A stretch of 64,000 nt of DNA, from positions 186,001 through 250,000 of the forward strand of contig DATMPC010000011.1 of assembly GCA_035567895.1 (NCBI GenBank), read 5' to 3'. This document shows, piece by piece, positions 16,034 through 25,182 of this stretch. The translations under genes and the position numbers were made by a program. Each line of letters starts with the position of its first letter. Position 1 is the first letter of the stretch. The notes beneath the pieces are model-generated. The model was given only the letters and a program-made list of their open reading frames with translations. It was not told the DNA's origin and did not search any database. This stretch comes from Terriglobales bacterium (GTDB lineage: Bacteria > Acidobacteriota > Terriglobia > Terriglobales > Acidobacteriaceae).

Positions 16034-18247
16034 ATGGACTCGCGCGGGCTAATAAAGTGGACTTCGACTGAGGTTTCCACTCAAGACTCGCCTCTCCGCG
16101 AACGCAGCTATCGGGCTTCTGCTCGTCTTACTCCATCGAATCCAGTACAGCGCATTGTTCGCTTGCTGCACAAACATGTCTGGATCATAACAGCGTGCCT
16201 TGCGCTAACGTTATCCGTAAGTTTTCTGTATGCGCTGCGGCAGCCACGCCTCTATCGCGCCACTGCAAATATCGCTATCGACCGCGACAGCAATACGAGT
16301 ATCCCACTCAACAAGAGCTTTGCCTCTGCTCTTGGCGATACGGACGATTACAGCGTGAGTCTGGAAACGCAGATCCGTATTCTTGAAAGCCGGAGCCTGG
16401 CTCTGGGTGTAGTTCGCAAGCTCGGCCTTGACCATAACGCTGAGTTCATGCGGGACGCCAATCGCGAGTTCCCTTCCCTTCGGGATGCATCAGATTCAGA
16501 GACTACCGCGGTGGAAGCTCTCCGGTTTGGACTCTCAGTAAAGCCGATCAAGAATACGCGAGTGGTCGAATTGAGCTTCACCGGGCGAGACCGCACGCTG
16601 AACGCAATGATCGTGAATACGCTCGTCGATGCTTTTATCGACGACAACATCCGTTCGCGCTATGAGTCCGCGAACCGCGCAGCTAAATTCCTCTCCGCAC
16701 AACTCAGCGAACTCCGCACGAAAGTCGAGGAGTCGCAACAGAAGCTGGTCGCCTATGAGCGTGAACACAACATCGTAATGGTCGACGAGACGCAGAATGT
16801 AGTCACTGCCAAACTTGACGACCTGAACAAGCAAGTCACCGCTGCGGAAGAAGATCGCATGGAAAAAGAGGCTGCTTACCAGGCGATCGCAGCCGGCAGT
16901 CTCGATCGGCTTCCGGCAGGCAAGAGCGGAGAAGCGCTGGAAAATCTATACGTACGGGAAGCAGACCTCAAGAACGAATACGCACAGGCCACGACCACTT
17001 ACGGACCAAACCATCCGAAAGTACTCGAATTGACTAATCGCATCCGGGCGATGGACGCAAGTATTCAAACTGAGCTTAAGAGATTGCGGGATCGAGCAGA
17101 CCTCGAATATCAGGTTTCCATGCGGCGTGAGCAGAAGCTTCGTTCGGCATTCGAAACACAAAAGGCCGAGGCTAACCGGTTGAAGGAAAGCACGATTCAA
17201 TACGGGTTACTCAAACGGGAATCCGATGCCAATCGTCAGCTGTACGACAATCTTGAAGAACGCATGAAGGAGGCAGGTGTCGCGGCGGGCCTGCGCTCGA
17301 GCAATATTCGCCTGATAGATCCTGCGCAGCCAAAGGGTCTTCCCGTGTCGCCCAATCTCGCGCGAGCTGGTTATGTTGGTCTCTTCATCGCATTCCTGCT
17401 GAGCGCTGCCGCAATTGGACTCCGGGAAGGCATGAATCGGGCCCTTCGCGACCCTGCGGAAGTCGAATCATTCACGGCCATGCCGTCATTGGCGATCATT
17501 CCGCAGCACCATCCAACAGCGAGACTGCTCAGTTCTCACGTGGATAACGCAACACAGGTCGTCTGTTTGACTGAACCTCGCTCCGCAACTGCGGAAGCTT
17601 ATCGCGCGCTCGGAACCTCGATCTTGCTCGCCTCGCCCGAGTTGAAAACGCTGCTGGTCTCAAGTCCACTTCCCGGCGAGGGAAAGACTATGACAGCGGC
17701 CAATGCAGCCGTCGTCATTGCGCAGCAGGGGAAGCGTGTGCTGCTGGTGGATGCTGATCTTCGGAAGCCTGGCCTGCATCGGGAATTTGGAATCGCGAAT
17801 ACGTCAGGCCTCGCCGAAGTTCTATCAGATGCAGTTGACGAAGAGGGTGCAATCCAGCAACTAGAGCGGATCGCCAATTTGTCGATCATACCTGCCGGGT
17901 CGTCGCAATCGATGACTGCGGAGATGCTCGGTTCGGCGAAGATGCGGGAACTAATGCAGTCGTGGCGGGCAGGCTACGACTATGTGATCCTCGACACCCC
18001 TCCGATGCTGGCGGTCACAGATGCGGTGCGTCTTTCCAGTCAGGCTGATTCTGTACTCGTCGTGATCCGCTCAGGGCAAACATCACACGATGCTCTTGCT
18101 CGCAGTTGTGACTTGTTGAATCAGGCAAGCACGCCAGTGCTGGGGATTGTTGTAAATGGCGTCAGTTCACGCTCAGCTGGATCGTATTACTACGGTTATT
18201 ATCCGCAGCTCGCGAAGGGCTACTACGACGATTCGAAGCAGGCCTGA
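16034..18247 (+). CDS. Wzc/GumC-like polysaccharide chain-length protein with tyrosine autokinase
   Basis: 737 residues. An N-terminal Wzz domain begins after TM1 (VWIITACLALTLSVSFLYALR), followed by a long coiled-coil region (residues 200-400), TM2 (YVGLFIAFLLSAAAIGLREG) and a cytoplasmic BY-kinase. The kinase has Walker A SSPLPGEGKTMTAANAA (near 540-556), Walker A' LLVDADLRKP and Walker B DYVILDTPP. The C-terminus is a tyrosine cluster, SYYYGYYPQLAKGYYD, with seven Tyr for autophosphorylation. It controls chain length and export of capsule or exopolysaccharide at the inner membrane. No Wza, Wzx, Wzy or glycosyltransferase is adjacent. Confidence 0.94.
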   Translation: MDSRGLIKWTSTEVSTQDSPLRERSYRASARLTPSNPVQRIVRLLHKHVWIITACLALTLSVSFLYALRQPRLYRATANIAIDRDSNTSIPLNKSFASALGDTDDYSVSLETQIRILESRSLALGVVRKLGLDHNAEFMRDANREFPSLRDASDSETTAVEALRFGLSVKPIKNTRVVELSFTGRDRTLNAMIVNTLVDAFIDDNIRSRYESANRAAKFLSAQLSELRTKVEESQQKLVAYEREHNIVMVDETQNVVTAKLDDLNKQVTAAEEDRMEKEAAYQAIAAGSLDRLPAGKSGEALENLYVREADLKNEYAQATTTYGPNHPKVLELTNRIRAMDASIQTELKRLRDRADLEYQVSMRREQKLRSAFETQKAEANRLKESTIQYGLLKRESDANRQLYDNLEERMKEAGVAAGLRSSNIRLIDPAQPKGLPVSPNLARAGYVGLFIAFLLSAAAIGLREGMNRALRDPAEVESFTAMPSLAIIPQHHPTARLLSSHVDNATQVVCLTEPRSATAEAYRALGTSILLASPELKTLLVSSPLPGEGKTMTAANAAVVIAQQGKRVLLVDADLRKPGLHREFGIANTSGLAEVLSDAVDEEGAIQQLERIANLSIIPAGSSQSMTAEMLGSAKMRELMQSWRAGYDYVILDTPPMLAVTDAVRLSSQADSVLVVIRSGQTSHDALARSCDLLNQASTPVLGIVVNGVSSRSAGSYYYGYYPQLAKGYYDDSKQA

Positions 18248-18268
18248 AGTGCGGCGTCGGAGTGGATG

Positions 18269-18415
18269 TTAGGCAGCCTTCTTCCGCCGTGATGCAGTAG
18301 TCGTTGTATTCCTCAAGTGAGCTATCTTGCGATCGGCTTCCGCAGCGGCACGGCAGAGTGAAAGTACGACGAAAAAGAGCAACAACCAAATCGCAATTCC
18401 GAGGGCCCACCACAT
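18269..18415 (-). CDS. small single-pass membrane protein
   Basis: A 48-residue ORF too short for routine calling. It starts MWWALGIAIWLLLFFVVLSL, a clear transmembrane helix, followed by a basic tail ending SRRKKAA. This is the topology of an N-out membrane microprotein. No strong Shine-Dalgarno is seen. It lies on the strand opposite to the Wzc-like gene and the methyltransferase. Function unknown. Confidence 0.5.
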   Translation of the reverse strand: MWWALGIAIWLLLFFVVLSLCRAAAEADRKIAHLRNTTTTASRRKKAA

Positions 18416-18531
18416 ACTGCTGACTCAATGACCGTTGACTGCGTACATTTCGATTACTTCGATGCGCGATTCAGGCCACATCGATTGCCGGCGCTTATTG
18501 GCGCAGCTCTGCCGGACTGGAGTTGCTCACC

Positions 18532-19278
18532 GTGTTGAGTTCCCAGTCTGATACCCTGGCCCGCTCCTTCTTCGACAGGCAGGCGGCAGCGTGGGCCGAT
18601 CGGTATCAGAGTCCAACGTATCGACAACGGCAGCAACTCATAAGCAAGATTATTCAACAGCAGGTGCTCAGACTTAGTCGCCCTGTAGGAACGATTAAGG
18701 TCCTCGACTTCGGCTGTGGCATCGGCGTCCTTCTTAAGGATGCCGCCAATCTCGGCTTGCAGGTCACGGGCGTGGATCATTCCAAAGCCATGATCGATGC
18801 CGCACACGAGCAACTGTCCGGCTTCGGCAAACACGTGAATCTGGAATGGCTTCAGAGTAGTTCTGGTCAAGGCAATTACGAGCGAGAGACCTACGACATC
18901 GTCATATGCCTCTCGGTGCTCGAGTTTGTTCCGGGCATCGACTCCTTATTGTTCCGTCTCTGCGCTCGAACAGCGACCGGCGGAATCTTGGTGGTCTCGG
19001 TTCCGAATCGTCAGAGTTGGCTCCGAGCGATTGAAAAGTTCATTTTTCGTCATCCCCGGATCTTTCACCGATTTTCAGCGCTTGACCATTTGACGGGATC
19101 TGACTCCTATCTGAGCCATCAGGCTCATCAGCTTACTCGCAATCAGTTATTAAATATGGTCCAGCGCCAAGGCCTGAGGGAAGAATCCCATCGATTTCAT
19201 ATAGCTCCAGCATGGCTGCGCAGCGTTGAATTCATGAAGCGAGTAGGAATGATGTTGATAATGACTTTCCGCAAATGA
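18532..19278 (+). CDS. class I SAM-dependent methyltransferase
   Basis: About 248 residues. SAM-binding motif I is VLDFGCGIGVLLKDAANLGLQVTGVD (near residues 57-82), with an acidic D/H pair ending strand 2; motif II is YDIVICLSVLEFV. The GTG at 18532 has GGAG nine bases upstream; a TTG at 18523 is an alternative. The C-terminal region (HLTGSDSYLSHQAHQLTRNQL) resembles small-molecule or glycan methyltransferases near polysaccharide genes. The substrate is unknown. The Wzc-like neighbour on the same strand makes a surface-glycan or lipid substrate plausible. Confidence 0.85.
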   Translation: MLSSQSDTLARSFFDRQAAAWADRYQSPTYRQRQQLISKIIQQQVLRLSRPVGTIKVLDFGCGIGVLLKDAANLGLQVTGVDHSKAMIDAAHEQLSGFGKHVNLEWLQSSSGQGNYERETYDIVICLSVLEFVPGIDSLLFRLCARTATGGILVVSVPNRQSWLRAIEKFIFRHPRIFHRFSALDHLTGSDSYLSHQAHQLTRNQLLNMVQRQGLREESHRFHIAPAWLRSVEFMKRVGMMLIMTFRK

Positions 19279-19289
19279 TAATCGCGAAG

Positions 19290-20207
19290 TTACTGTCGAA
19301 TGCGCGGATTCACTACCGCATACAGCACGTCAGTCAGCAGGTTTACTGCGATATAGGTAAGTCCAATCGCGAGTATGCAGCCCTGCACAAGAAAGTAATC
19401 GCGGTTGCTGATTGCACTAATGGTCAGGCGTCCGATTCCGGGCCAGGAGAAGATCGTCTCAGTTACGATGGCGCCGGCGAGGAGCGAACCGAATTGCAGT
19501 CCCACAACGGTGAGTACGGGAATCATGGCATTCCGCAAGGCGTGCTTGTACACCACCTTGCCTTCGCTTAGGCCTTTTGCGCGCGCGGTGCGGATGTAGT
19601 CCTGGCTCAGCTCTTCAAGCATGGCAGTGCGCACCATGCGTGTGAGGATCGCAGCTAACGCTCCGCCCAGGGTGAACGCGGGCAGCACCAAGTGCTCCCA
19701 CGTGCCTGCTCCAGAAACGGGAAGCAGTCCGAGTTTTATGGCAAAGAACAGGATCAAAATGGGTCCGAGAGCGAAATTAGGAAACGATAATCCGAACAAG
19801 CTCACAGCGCTGAGCAGGCGGTCATCCCAGAGGTCGCGTCGTTGCGCCGACCGGACTCCAGCGGGGATCGATAGAAGAAGAGCCACAACCAGAGCCGCAA
19901 TCGTGAGGCGGAGAGTGTACGGGTAACGCTCCCAGATCACTCGTCCGACATCCTGATTCAGGCGAATCGACTGCCCCAGGCGGCCATGCAGCACGCCGTT
20001 CCAGTACTGCAGATATTGCTTGCCTATGGGCTGATCGAGCCCGTAAGCGTGGTGCGCCGCTTGCACGTCGGCACTCGCGGCTCCTTCGCCGAGCGTGGCC
20101 AGAATAGGATCGCCCGGCACCAGGTGAATCAGCAAAAAGACGACCGACACAACAAGCCAGAGCACAGGCAACGTGTACAGGAGGCGCGACCCAATCAGAC
20201 GAATCAC
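19290..20207 (-). CDS. OppB/DppB-type peptide ABC transporter permease
   Basis: 305 residues with six membrane segments. The N-terminal signature is LPVLWLVVSVVFLLIHLVPGDP. The EAA loop (DYIRTARAKGLSEGKVVYKHALRNAMIPVL) contacts the ATPase, and the C-terminus ends in DVLYAVVNPRIRQ. It would form the inner-membrane channel for oligopeptides or nickel with an OppC partner, a binding protein and ATPases. None of these is adjacent, as the downstream neighbour is convergent and the upstream one is CorC-like. Partners may lie elsewhere on the chromosome. Confidence 0.93.
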   Translation of the reverse strand: MIRLIGSRLLYTLPVLWLVVSVVFLLIHLVPGDPILATLGEGAASADVQAAHHAYGLDQPIGKQYLQYWNGVLHGRLGQSIRLNQDVGRVIWERYPYTLRLTIAALVVALLLSIPAGVRSAQRRDLWDDRLLSAVSLFGLSFPNFALGPILILFFAIKLGLLPVSGAGTWEHLVLPAFTLGGALAAILTRMVRTAMLEELSQDYIRTARAKGLSEGKVVYKHALRNAMIPVLTVVGLQFGSLLAGAIVTETIFSWPGIGRLTISAISNRDYFLVQGCILAIGLTYIAVNLLTDVLYAVVNPRIRQ

Positions 20208-20231
20208 GCGGGGCTCTCTGCGGACGCTGGT

Positions 20232-21611
20232 TTAGGGTTCATTGAAGAGAGAGGGTTGTTCTTCCACCTGAGGTTCTGGCGTGCTGACGACCTCAACCTT
20301 TACCTGCACCACGCGACGCTCATGCATCTGTAGCACGGTATAGCGACGGCCTTCAAACTCGACTGAATCCCCAGTTTGCGGCAAACGTCCCAGTCGCCAC
20401 ATGATGAAGCCGCCCAGGGTCTCGAAGCCTTCGTCGCGTGGAAGGCGGATGTGCAGGTGAGATTCCAGATCGCGAGCATTGGCTCCGCCCTCCAGAACCA
20501 AAGCGCCCGTGTCCAGCAAATGCGGTTGGACGGTAACGTCAAACTCGTCTTCAATCTCGCCCACGACCTGTTCCAGCGCATCCTCAACCGTGACCAGACC
20601 GACTGTCGTCCCATACTCGTCCACGACGATAGCAAGATGGCGCTTGCGCTGGCGAAACTCAGCCAGTAGATCGAGCACTGGTTTCGTTTCGGGAACCACT
20701 AGCACATCGCGCATGATGTGGCGCACCCGCAGCGTAACTTCCGGCGGAAGTGGGCGCGCGCGTGCCGAAATCCGCAGGTGCATGAACCGTGAGAGGTCTT
20801 TTGAGTAGAGCACTCCGACGATATGCTCTTTGCCCAATGCGGGATCGTATATCGGGATCCGTGAGTGCTGATCCTCGACGACACGCGCCATCGCATCTTC
20901 CAGCGTCATATCGGCAGGCAAAGAGAACATGTTTTGCCGAGGTACGAGGATTTCTCGCACCGTCATGTTTTCGAGCTCGAGAGCACGGTGCATGATCTCT
21001 TCTTGTAGCGGCGGCAACAGGCCAAGCCGGCGGCTGGAGGTCAGAATCAGCTTCAGCTCCTCCGGCGAGTGCATTCCACCTTCCCGCATTAAGCGCGAGC
21101 CGAAGAGCTTGAGCACAGCGTTGGCCGACCGCGTCATCAGGTGCAGCAGCGGACGCGAGATTGTGATGAACACGTCCATCGGGCCTGCGACGGAGAGAGC
21201 TACCTGTTCAACCCGCTGTAGCGCCAAAGATTTAGGCACCAGTTCACCCAGAATTACGTGGAGGTAGGTGATCAGTACGAACGCAATCACCACGGCGCCA
21301 GTATGAGCGTAGGCGGCGGCGTGTGGCAGTCCTGCCAGAGGTTGCAGAAGGAGATGGGCCACAACAGGCTCGCCAATCCAGCCCAGTGCCAGGCTGGCGA
21401 GCGTAACTCCGAACTGCACCGCCGGCAGGAAGTCATCGAGACGCTGCTGCAGGCGCTGGACCGTCCGCGCGCCAGTGCGGCGGGCATCGATAAGCTGCTG
21501 GATCCGGGTATCGCGAAGGCTCACGATGGCGAACTCGGCAGCCACAAAGAAAGCGTTCAAGGCCACCAGCAGCACGACCACCAGAATGCGGAGGAGCACC
21601 AGAGGCGCCAT
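20232..21611 (-). CDS. CNNM/CorC-family membrane protein with CBS pair (hemolysin-like)
   Basis: 459 residues. An N-terminal DUF21/CNNM membrane domain ([24 protein letters not shown] plus three further hydrophobic segments) covers residues 1-190. A tandem CBS domain follows ([51 protein letters not shown]), then the CorC_HlyC domain ([20 protein letters not shown]). Members are linked to Mg2+/Co2+ efflux. It is 24 bases upstream of the OppB-like gene on the same strand. The transport role is known for the family, not shown here. Confidence 0.93.
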   Translation of the reverse strand: MAPLVLLRILVVVLLVALNAFFVAAEFAIVSLRDTRIQQLIDARRTGARTVQRLQQRLDDFLPAVQFGVTLASLALGWIGEPVVAHLLLQPLAGLPHAAAYAHTGAVVIAFVLITYLHVILGELVPKSLALQRVEQVALSVAGPMDVFITISRPLLHLMTRSANAVLKLFGSRLMREGGMHSPEELKLILTSSRRLGLLPPLQEEIMHRALELENMTVREILVPRQNMFSLPADMTLEDAMARVVEDQHSRIPIYDPALGKEHIVGVLYSKDLSRFMHLRISARARPLPPEVTLRVRHIMRDVLVVPETKPVLDLLAEFRQRKRHLAIVVDEYGTTVGLVTVEDALEQVVGEIEDEFDVTVQPHLLDTGALVLEGGANARDLESHLHIRLPRDEGFETLGGFIMWRLGRLPQTGDSVEFEGRRYTVLQMHERRVVQVKVEVVSTPEPQVEEQPSLFNEP

Positions 21612-21879
21612 CGTTGCTTAGTCTAGCATCGGCAGGTACTTAGCCTTGGCCTACAATGGCCTGTAGTGGTTTGGAGCTCGCGAAGAACCGTAACCTGCAA
21701 TTTCAAGGAAACCTTAAAGTTAATTTCTTGGCCGAGTGCTTACATTTCAGCCATTTTCAGGTCTAAGGTGCATTGCCTTTGTGTGTCCGCGCGGGCACTC
21801 TTAAATCATTGGAAAATATTGAGGAACTCGCGGCTGATTACGCGCGTATGAAGCCATGAACAACGGGGTGGAGGAATAA

Positions 21880-23094
21880 GTGGCGAACGGCAATTCTAAT
21901 CATAAGAAGAGGAAACGGCGCATTTGGTGGATCGGAAGCGCAGTATTTGTTCTGCTGCTGATCGGGGGGGTGGTCACCAAGGCGACCAGCGGCAGTACCA
22001 AAATTGACCCCACAAAGATCGCGACCGTCGAGCAAGGAGACCTCGCCAAGAGTGTAGTTGCGACTGGCAAAGTGCAGCCGATTACCAAGGTCGAGGTGAA
22101 GTCCAAAGCCAGTGGCATTGTGAAGAAATTGCTGGTTGATGCTGGGGACCGAGTGAAGCAGGGCCAGATCCTTGCTGAGCTCGACAAAGAGGAGCTGCAG
22201 GCTCAGGTCCGGGGCGACGAAGCCCAGCTCAGCGCGGCTGAAGCCAATTTTCGCGCTGCTGAAGCTGATGTGGAGCGCGGCAAGGTCGACGCCGCCGGCG
22301 TGGATGTTCCCACTTTGCAACGGGCGTATGAACGAGCCAAGAGCATGGCGTCCGAAGGAGTAGTCTCGACATCGGCGCTCGATGATGCCCAGCGCAACTA
22401 TGAGATGGCAGTGAACAAGCGGGACATCGCGCGCGCGCAATTGATCGTGAGTCAGGCAAAGGTAAAGCAGGCGCAAGCTCAGGTGACGCAATACAAAGCA
22501 ACTCTCTCGCGCACTTCCGAGCAGCTGAATTACGCGACCATTGTCGCGCCAATCGACGGCGTTATTCTTTCCCGTGATGTAGAGGTTGGCGATGCTATCA
22601 GTTCCATTCTGGTATTGGGCTCTTCGGCAACTCTGGTGATGACCCTTGGCGACATGAAGCAGGTTTACGTCGATGGCAAGGTAGACGAAAGCGATATCGG
22701 CAAAGTCTATCTCGGGCAGCCCGCGCGCATCAAAGTTGAGTCATTCAAGGACAAGAGCTTCACCGGCAAAGTCACGAAGATCGCTCCCATGGGCGTCGAA
22801 AAAGACAACGTAACTACGTTCCAGGTGCGAGTTTCGATCGACAACTCCGGTGGCGAGCTGAAAGCCCTCATGACCGCAAATGCTGAGGTCATTCTGGAAG
22901 AGCACAAAGGCGTGCTGATCATTCCCGAAAATTCGATCATCTACGACAAGGACAAGAAAGCGCAGGTCGAAGTCCCGGATCCGAAGGGCAAGGACGGCAA
23001 GCGAAAAGTTCCAGTTACAGTCGGCATCTCTAATGGCGCGAAAACCGAACTGCTGGCCGGCCTCAAAAAGGAAGACAAGGTCATATTGCAGTAG
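21880..23094 (+). CDS. HlyD/MacA-like periplasmic efflux adaptor
   Basis: 404 residues, GTG start preceded by GGAGGAATAA. One N-terminal membrane anchor (RIWWIGSAVFVLLLIGGVV), a first lipoyl half (VVATGKVQPITKVEVKSKASGIVKKLLVDAGDRVKQGQILAELD), a long alpha-helical hairpin (residues 105-210), the second lipoyl half (ATIVAPIDGVILSRDVEVGD) and a beta-barrel/MP domain. It would link an inner-membrane transporter to an outer-membrane channel. No MacB-type ATPase/permease is next to it. A strong terminator follows directly. Confidence 0.92.
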   Translation: MANGNSNHKKRKRRIWWIGSAVFVLLLIGGVVTKATSGSTKIDPTKIATVEQGDLAKSVVATGKVQPITKVEVKSKASGIVKKLLVDAGDRVKQGQILAELDKEELQAQVRGDEAQLSAAEANFRAAEADVERGKVDAAGVDVPTLQRAYERAKSMASEGVVSTSALDDAQRNYEMAVNKRDIARAQLIVSQAKVKQAQAQVTQYKATLSRTSEQLNYATIVAPIDGVILSRDVEVGDAISSILVLGSSATLVMTLGDMKQVYVDGKVDESDIGKVYLGQPARIKVESFKDKSFTGKVTKIAPMGVEKDNVTTFQVRVSIDNSGGELKALMTANAEVILEEHKGVLIIPENSIIYDKDKKAQVEVPDPKGKDGKRKVPVTVGISNGAKTELLAGLKKEDKVILQ

Positions 23095-23107
23095 ATTTCC
23101 TGAAACG

Positions 23108-23136
23108 GACCGCAGATGCAATCTGCGGTCTTTTCG
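23108..23136 (+). terminator. intrinsic terminator after the efflux adaptor gene
   Basis: A 10-bp perfect stem gaccgcagat / atctgcggtc with a 3-base loop, followed by TTTTCG. It ends 13 bases after the adaptor stop codon. Confidence 0.85.
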
Positions 23137-23212
23137 TTCGCGCCCTATTCGCTCACCAAAGCGCGGTTTTGCAGTCCAATCTTGGCAGTGGTTGCGAGGC
23201 AATGTGAAACAT

Positions 23213-24187
23213 ATGAATAAGAAACTGCAAATCTCGACAGTAGCGGTTGTTTTAGCGTTCAGTTCCGCGGCATATGCGGAAGTGCGAGGTCAATTCGAAC
23301 GGACGTTAAAGGTCAGCGGGCACGTCGATCTTGATGTCCAGAGCGGCTCCGGAAACATTACCGTGCATGCCGGCGATTCCAGCTCCGTGATCGTAATTGG
23401 CCACATCAGCGCCGGCAATTCGTGGTTCAATTCTGGCGGTGTGTCTGCTGAGGAGCGAGTAAAGCGCCTTGATGAGAACCCGCCGATTGACCAGACTGGG
23501 AACAGTATCCGCATCGGCCGAATTCAGGATCAGGCTTTGCGCAACGTCTCCATCAGCTACGACGTGACCGTGCCCAAGGACACATCGGTCCAATCACATA
23601 CCGGCTCAGGCGATCAGCGCGTCAGCGACGTGAATGGACCGGTGCGCGCAAACACCGGTTCCGGCAATGTAATAATTAGCGGCATCGGTTCCGAGGTGCG
23701 CGCCAACGCAGGCTCCGGAAACATCGAGGTCAAGAACGTGCAGGGTCGCACCTACGCCGAAACTGGCAGCGGAAACACCGTTGCGACCGGCATTGCGGGA
23801 GGCTTTGATGCGCGGGCCGGATCGGGCGATATCACATTCGAGCAGACCGCTTCGGGCTCGGTTCGCGCCGAAACCGGATCCGGCAACATTCATCTGCGCA
23901 ACGTGTCCGGTGGCCTGGAGGCTGGCGCCGGCAGCGGCAATGTGGACGTTCAGGGCAAGATGGCCTCCGACTGGCGCATTCACACTGGCTCCGGTGAAGT
24001 CGAAGTGAAGCTGCCTCCCGATGCGAAGTTCAACATCAACGCTGAGAGTAGCTCGGGTAATGTCAAAGTCCGTCCTCCGGTAACCATGCAAGGTGTCCTG
24101 AAAAAGAACCACATCGAAGGAACGGTGAATGGCGGCGGCACTCTGCTGCAAGTGAGTACCGGTTCGGGAACAATTCGCGTGGATTAA
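23213..24187 (+). CDS. secreted DUF4097-like beta-helix protein with GSGN repeats
   Basis: 324 residues from the ATG at 23213 (the frame is open further upstream but that part is not protein-like). Signal peptide: MNKKLQISTVAVVLAFSSAAYA. The rest is built of about nine imperfect 17-21-residue units with the turn motif (T/A)GSG(N/D), for example ANTGSGNVIISGIGSEV and AETGSGNIHLRNVSGG. This fits a right-handed beta-helix of the DUF4097/putative adhesin type. The location is periplasmic or surface. Function is unknown. It follows the efflux adaptor but is separated from it by a terminator. Confidence 0.85.
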   Translation: MNKKLQISTVAVVLAFSSAAYAEVRGQFERTLKVSGHVDLDVQSGSGNITVHAGDSSSVIVIGHISAGNSWFNSGGVSAEERVKRLDENPPIDQTGNSIRIGRIQDQALRNVSISYDVTVPKDTSVQSHTGSGDQRVSDVNGPVRANTGSGNVIISGIGSEVRANAGSGNIEVKNVQGRTYAETGSGNTVATGIAGGFDARAGSGDITFEQTASGSVRAETGSGNIHLRNVSGGLEAGAGSGNVDVQGKMASDWRIHTGSGEVEVKLPPDAKFNINAESSSGNVKVRPPVTMQGVLKKNHIEGTVNGGGTLLQVSTGSGTIRVD

Positions 24188-24197
24188 TCATGTTTGT

Positions 24198-24221
24198 AGA
24201 GACGCAGCATGCTGCGTCTCT
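24198..24221. repeat. 24-bp perfect palindrome, core of repeat family 1
   Basis: agagacgcagca/tgctgcgtctct, a perfect palindrome 10 bases after the DUF4097-like gene. The same half-site ends the element at 15572-15875. It may also act as a terminator. Confidence 0.75.
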
Positions 24222-24263
24222 GTGAACGCGCCTTTATTCTGTTGTGGCTGCGTGCTTGTAAAG

Positions 24264-24445
24264 CCTGTCATCCTGAGCCGCTCTTTTGGACGAAGGATCT
24301 CCCGAGATGTGTAGGTCTTGAACGCGCCATCCAGGCTCTTTGGCCAAGAATCTTGGCTGCATGGTGAAAGTGCCGCGAAAGAGCAAAATAGGTCCGACGC
24401 ATTCCCGGAGATCCTTCGCCCAAAAGAGGGGCTCGGGATGACAGG
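24264..24445. repeat. MITE-like palindromic element, subfamily 1 (GTCATCCTGAG), copy 1
   Basis: A 182-base non-coding element bounded by cctgtcatcctgag and ctcgggatgacagg. Matching inner arms are cgctcttttgg...cgaaggatctcc and ggagatccttcgcc...aaaagagg. A second copy is at 59361-59530. No ORF within it is credible. Confidence 0.8.
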
Positions 24446-24463
24446 TAAAAGAATTCTGAGCAT

Positions 24464-24934
24464 TCATCCTTTTAACTCAATCAACTCCGCTTTCACTTTT
24501 CCATTTCGGAGCCTCAATCTGCCCAAAGAAATAGGCAGACTAAACCGCTTTGGTCCGGCGCTTCCGGGATTGAAAAACAGAACACCCTTTCGCCAGTCGA
24601 TTAGCGGCTTGTGAGAGTGGCCGAAGATTACAGCTGCAAATCCTGCCGCGGCTGGATCGAGATCGAGTTCCTGCACGTTGTGCAAGACATAGAGACTCAC
24701 GCCCCCGATTTCCAACACCTTCGTTTCGGGTAGAGTACTGCCCCGTGCTGATGTATCAATGTTCCCTCTGACAGCGGTCAGAGGCGCAATTTTGCGCAGC
24801 TGCCCGAGAATTTCGGGATCACCAATATCGCCGGCATGCACAATAGCATCCACTCCACGCAACTTGTCTAAGGCCTCGGGGCGGAGCAGCCCGTGTGTGT
24901 CAGAGATCACACCAACCGCAATGTCTTCAGGCAC
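24464..24934 (-). CDS. YfcE/MJ0936-family metallophosphoesterase
   Basis: 156 residues, the usual length for this small calcineurin-like phosphodiesterase family. Metal-binding motifs in order: SDTHG (near residue 11), HAGDIGD, RGNID and GHSHKP, with a final FFNPGSAG. It hydrolyses phosphodiesters in vitro in the family; the physiological substrate is unknown. A MITE-like repeat lies directly downstream. No operon partner is seen. Confidence 0.92.
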   Translation of the reverse strand: MPEDIAVGVISDTHGLLRPEALDKLRGVDAIVHAGDIGDPEILGQLRKIAPLTAVRGNIDTSARGSTLPETKVLEIGGVSLYVLHNVQELDLDPAAAGFAAVIFGHSHKPLIDWRKGVLFFNPGSAGPKRFSLPISLGRLRLRNGKVKAELIELKG

Positions 24935-25182
24935 TTTCAGGAATCCTCCAAAGGACTAAGGTCCTCTTATGTTCTTCCTGGATCGGCAACAGAGTGGCTC
25001 GAGAGCTGACTCAGCAACTCTCGAAAATTCTGGATCCGAGTCAACCGCAGGTTGTGCGCAGCCATCTCACTCACTGCGACCCGTAGGCCTGCTGTAGTTA
25101 ATCTCTGTCTGTTGGGCGCCCAGTGAGCGCACTTCGTTTTAAGCAGGCATTAATCACTCACACATCAGCAGGAGGAATTAAA

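Noticed and set aside
21612-21879. 61-residue ORF before the efflux adaptor
   Set aside because: No RBS and no recognisable protein character; the region is better read as an AT-richer promoter/leader.
24335-24614. ORFs inside and beside the MITE-like element
   Set aside because: They read through palindromic arms and the antisense of the phosphodiesterase gene; no signal of a real protein.
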